Made by a program: the position numbers and the translations under genes
Notes under the pieces: model-generated
What the model saw: the letters and a program-made list of their open reading frames with translations, nothing else
Database searches by the model: none
Told to the model about the DNA's origin: nothing
In this document: piece by piece, positions 59,745 through 62,213 of the stretch
How the letters are laid out: each line of letters starts with the position of its first letter
Numbering within the stretch: position 1 is the stretch's first letter
DNA from: Alistipes sp. UBA936
GTDB taxonomy: Bacteria > Bacteroidota > Bacteroidia > Bacteroidales > Rikenellaceae
Assembly: GCA_002293505.1 (NCBI GenBank)
Contig: DBDI01000001.1
Location: 88,899 to 151,111 of the forward strand
Direction: 5' to 3'
Length of the DNA: 62,213 nucleotides

Positions 59745-60973
59745 CCCCTGCTCCCGGGGCCCAAACCTCCTCCGGCCCCGGCTCCGGGACTCAAATCCCA
59801 CCCGGCAGCCCCGGCCCCGGGGCCCCTCCCTCGCCTCGCTTCGGAATGATGGCCTCTCGCCTCCGCGCCCTTGCTCACGCTCCTTGGGCTTGCGGGGCCG
59901 TCTTGATTACCTTCGTTGTCCTGGCCCTCTTTCTCGCTAACACTCCCTCTACGCGCGCGGCTTACCACTCTCTCCACATCATCGAGCGCCTCGTTAACGA
60001 CGGTTTGATGGCTCTTTTCTTCTTCGTTGTCGGGCTGGAGATCAAACGCGAGCTCACTTACGGCGAGCTTTCTTCTCCTCGCCAGGCTCTTTTGCCCATC
60101 GTCGGTGCTGTCGGCGGTATGGTTGTTCCCGCTGCTATATACGCTTTCTTTAACGCTGGTACTCCCTTTTCTGCTGGTTGGGGTATTCCTATGGCGACCG
60201 ACATTGCTTTCGCTATCGCTGTCCTCTCCCTCCTCGGTAGACGCGTTCCTGCTTCCCTCAAGATCTTCCTTACCGCTCTCGCTATCGTCGACGACCTCGG
60301 GGCGATTATCGTGATCGCTGTTTTCTACACCCACACACTCAGTTGGTTGTGCCTCGCTTTGACTGGTGTCCTCATCGTCGCCCTCTGGTTGCTTCGCCGG
60401 GCCCGTATTACTTTCCTCGTTCCTTATATAATAGTCGGACTCGCTCTTTGGTATTGTCTTTTCCGCTCCGGGGTCCACGCGACCATCGCCGGGGTCATCC
60501 TCGCTATGTTCATTCCTGCTAAGCGCCTCGAGCAGCAGCTCCACCCTTGGGTTACATTCCTCGTTCTTCCTCTTTTCGCTCTTTGTAACGCCGGTGTCGA
60601 GTTCTCTTCCGGTGCTCATAACATCTTCGCTTCCTCTTACGGCGCCGGTATCTTCTCCGGCCTGGTCATCGGTAAGCCTCTCGGTATCTTCGCCGCTTCC
60701 TGGTTGGCTGTCGTCTTCCGTATCGCTGTTCTTCCTCGCGGGGTTCGTTGGTTGCCTTTGTTCGGGGTTGTTTGTATGGGTGGTATCGGGTTTACTATGT
60801 CGATTTTCATTGACACTCTGGCTTTTGCCGGCGACAAATTCACTATCGACTCTGCTAAGATCGCAATCCTTGTCGCTTCTGTCTGTTCTGCCCTCCTCGG
60901 CCTCGTGATCCTCGGTTGCTTCGAGTGGTTTCGTTCTGCTCACCGCGTCCGATTAAAAAATCGACAGAGGTAG
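59723..60973 (+). CDS. nhaA: Na+/H+ antiporter NhaA
   Basis: A 416-aa membrane antiporter with about eleven or twelve hydrophobic segments. The transport aspartates are in AIVDDLGAII, and the unwound helix motif is MATDIAFAIAVL. FFVVGLEIKREL marks the second helix. The first 40 residues are a Pro/Gly/Ser-rich extension not found in most NhaA, lying partly over the end of the upstream gene; a start at residue 42 (MMASRL) is also possible. It exports sodium for protons. Confidence 0.93.
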   Translation: MRPDPSLTPAPGAQTSSGPGSGTQIPPGSPGPGAPPSPRFGMMASRLRALAHAPWACGAVLITFVVLALFLANTPSTRAAYHSLHIIERLVNDGLMALFFFVVGLEIKRELTYGELSSPRQALLPIVGAVGGMVVPAAIYAFFNAGTPFSAGWGIPMATDIAFAIAVLSLLGRRVPASLKIFLTALAIVDDLGAIIVIAVFYTHTLSWLCLALTGVLIVALWLLRRARITFLVPYIIVGLALWYCLFRSGVHATIAGVILAMFIPAKRLEQQLHPWVTFLVLPLFALCNAGVEFSSGAHNIFASSYGAGIFSGLVIGKPLGIFAASWLAVVFRIAVLPRGVRWLPLFGVVCMGGIGFTMSIFIDTLAFAGDKFTIDSAKIAILVASVCSALLGLVILGCFEWFRSAHRVRLKNRQR

Positions 60974-60996
60974 TGTACATTGTGCTGAAAAATTCG

Positions 60997-61004
60997 TACC
61001 TTTG
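60997..61004 (+). promoter_or_regulatory. FKBP lipoprotein promoter, -7 box
   Basis: TACCTTTG matches TAnnTTTG, 38 bases before the ATG at 61043. Confidence 0.55.
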
Positions 61005-61042
61005 TCCCCGATTTAGAAAATACTAATCATAAGAATCTGAAA

Positions 61043-61720
61043 ATGAAAAATTTATTGATCATCGCCGCTCTTGTTTGTGCCACATTGGCATCTTGCCAGG
61101 GCTCCAAGAACATCAAGAGCTTCACCACTGCCGACTCTCTCGCTTACGCCATCGGTACCGATTACGGTAACCACGCTAAGAGGCTCGACAGTACTATGAA
61201 CGTTACCGTGATCGCTTCTGCTATCCGCGACGTGTTGGCTAACAAATCTCAGATGACTCAGGAAGAGGCCTTCCAGTTCCTTAACGAATGGTTCTCTGTT
61301 CGCGTTCCGGCTAAGAATATGGCTGAGGGTCAGGCTTGGTTGGACGAAGTTAAGACCCAGTCCGGCGTTCAGGAAACCGGCTCCGGCCTTCTTTACCAGA
61401 TCGTTTCCGAAGGCGACACTCTCACCAAGGCTGTTAACGACGCTGACCAGGTGATGGTTAATTATAAAGGTACCCTGAAAGACGGTACTGTTTTCGACCA
61501 GAACGACAGCATCACTTTCCCTCTCAACCGCGTTATTCCCGCTTGGACCGAGGGTATGAAGCTCGTCGGTAAGGGTGGCGACATCATTCTTTGGGCTCCC
61601 GCCGGCCTCGCTTACGGCGAACGTGCCCAGGGCCAGATTCCCGCTAACTCGGCTCTGAAGTTCGAGGTAAAGTTGCTCGACGTCATTCCCGCTGCTGTAG
61701 AGGAAACTCCCGCTCAGTAA
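61043..61720 (+). CDS. FKBP-type peptidyl-prolyl isomerase lipoprotein (Mip/FkpA-like)
   Basis: A 225-aa protein with a lipoprotein signal (LLIIAALVCATLASC). A helical dimerisation domain with the FKBP_N pattern spans about 25-110 (SLAYAIGTDYGNH, EEAFQFLNEWF). The FKBP domain follows (VMVNYKGTLKDGTVFDQ, FPLNRVIPAWTEGMKLVGKGG, LAYGERAQGQIPANSALKFEV). It assists folding of exported proteins. It has a clear promoter and precedes the DUF3127 gene by five bases. Confidence 0.93.
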   Translation: MKNLLIIAALVCATLASCQGSKNIKSFTTADSLAYAIGTDYGNHAKRLDSTMNVTVIASAIRDVLANKSQMTQEEAFQFLNEWFSVRVPAKNMAEGQAWLDEVKTQSGVQETGSGLLYQIVSEGDTLTKAVNDADQVMVNYKGTLKDGTVFDQNDSITFPLNRVIPAWTEGMKLVGKGGDIILWAPAGLAYGERAQGQIPANSALKFEVKLLDVIPAAVEETPAQ

Positions 61721-61725
61721 GTTAG

Positions 61726-62118
61726 ATGGAGTTCGAGGGTATTGTTTACCGTAAGCTCGATCCCGTATCGGGTACCAGCGCGAAGGGTGGTTGGAAGAAA
61801 CAGGATGTTGTCTTCGAGTTGCCCGGCGAGTTCAGCCGTAAGATCTGCGTTACGTTCTTTGGCGACCGCTCTGACGACGCTGCTGCTCTTTCCGAGGGCG
61901 ATTCCGTTAATGTTTCTGTTAACGTCGAGTCTCGCGAGTACAATGGTAAATGGTATACCGACGTAAAGGCTTGGAAGATAGTGCGTAATGGTGGGGCCCC
62001 TGCCTCCGGGTCCGGGGCTTCCTCCTCACGCTCCCACCAGTCTTCTCCTCCTTTCCCCTCCGAAAACGCTCCTTTCCCCGCCTCCGCCGGCGAAGAGGTC
62101 GACGACCTTCCGTTTTAG
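61726..62118 (+). CDS. DUF3127 protein with SSB-like acidic tail
   Basis: A 130-aa protein. Residues 1-88 form the DUF3127 domain (FEGIVYRKLDPVSGTS, KQDVVFELPGEFSRKICVTF, VSVNVESREYNGKWYTDVKAWKI), which looks like an OB fold. A Ser/Pro/Ala-rich flexible linker of about 35 residues follows. The last residues are EEVDDLPF, the same form as the C-terminal tip of single-stranded DNA-binding proteins that recruits repair partners. I infer a single-stranded DNA-binding role. A tRNA gene starts four bases after the stop. Confidence 0.85.
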   Translation: MEFEGIVYRKLDPVSGTSAKGGWKKQDVVFELPGEFSRKICVTFFGDRSDDAAALSEGDSVNVSVNVESREYNGKWYTDVKAWKIVRNGGAPASGSGASSSRSHQSSPPFPSENAPFPASAGEEVDDLPF

Positions 62119-62122
62119 TAAC

Positions 62123-62197
62123 GGGTGTTTAGCTCAGTTGGTTTAGAGCACTACCTTGACAGGGTAGGGGTCAGTGGTTCGAATCCACTAACACCCA
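62123..62197 (+). tRNA. tRNA-Val (GAC)
   Basis: A complete 75-nt cloverleaf without CCA: acceptor GGGTGTT/AACACCC, D stem GCTC/GAGC, anticodon stem CTACC/GGTAG with loop TTGACAG, T arm AGTGG-TTCGAAT-CCACT, discriminator A. The anticodon GAC reads GUC valine codons. It lies close behind the DUF3127 gene. Confidence 0.95.
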
Positions 62198-62213
62198 CAG
62201 ATATAGAGGGCTT

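Noticed and set aside
59678..60943. A 421-codon open frame antisense to nhaA
   Set aside because: The translation is nearly all charged and polar residues, the mirror of a hydrophobic membrane protein.
1..62213. CRISPR array, insertion sequence, prophage or integrative element
   Set aside because: No evenly spaced repeats, transposase, integrase or phage genes were found on either strand.

Overview
The window looks like a chromosomal segment of a Bacteroidota organism of the order Bacteroidales, possibly near Rikenellaceae/Alistipes judging by the fairly high GC; the genus is a guess. Support for the phylum: at least twenty promoters of the phylum type (-7 box TAnnTTTG, several with a TTTG about 19-20 bp upstream), almost no Shine-Dalgarno sequences, Bacteroidetes-style proteins (TGS-uridine kinase fusion, BlaI with a TonB/plug-tailed M56 sensor, arg genes with a GNAT enzyme, DUF3127, FKBP lipoproteins), and a dnaA gene that is not next to dnaN.

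Layout. 0-6.8 kb: start of rpsA (cut by the window edge), a lipoprotein 5'-nucleotidase, then nucleoside kinase, gcvP and a SlyD-like PPIase. 6.9-8.2 kb: a small AT-richer accessory patch of three lipoproteins enclosed by two intrinsic terminators. 8.3-22.3 kb: a long, nearly gapless plus-strand run of housekeeping genes (YitT transporter, miaB, ychF, SIMPL, gltX, dapB, lepB, yigZ, pyrB, pyrI, uvrA, M16 peptidase, O-methyltransferase). 22.4-25.2 kb: GH20-like secreted protein facing a phosphohexomutase. 25.4-31 kb: dnaA, recA, a RelA/SpoT enzyme, a small membrane protein and a HIT protein. 31-33.5 kb: BlaI repressor and M56 sensor behind a perfect double operator. 33.5-41.8 kb: glmM-like mutase, nucleoside phosphorylase, dnaN, exonuclease, periplasmic binding protein-like, M48 peptidase, FAD dehydrogenase. 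41.8-42.4 kb: the only long gene-free gap, AT-rich and full of TTACA/TGTAA words, in front of an XRE regulator. 43.4-49.4 kb: arginine genes (argB, argD, argC, argG, GNAT) with a porin inserted on the other strand. 49.4-62.2 kb: ileS, DksA-like factor, thioredoxin-like protein, truA, lepA, ubiA, pdxB, arginase-family enzyme, nhaA, FKBP lipoprotein, DUF3127 protein and a tRNA-Val.

How it works together: mostly core information processing (S1, GluRS, IleRS, EF4, MiaB, YchF, TruA, DnaA, DnaN, RecA, UvrA) with biosynthesis of arginine, lysine/diaminopimelate, pyrimidines, pyridoxal phosphate and prenylated quinone precursors. No phage, transposon or CRISPR was seen. The most unusual features are regulatory: a cluster of apparently leaderless genes, promoters that start directly at terminator T-tracts, overlapping opposed promoters, a predicted small RNA or attenuator upstream of pdxB, the BlaI double operator, and a long inverted repeat upstream of truA. 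All family assignments come from reading the translated sequence by eye; no database search was run.
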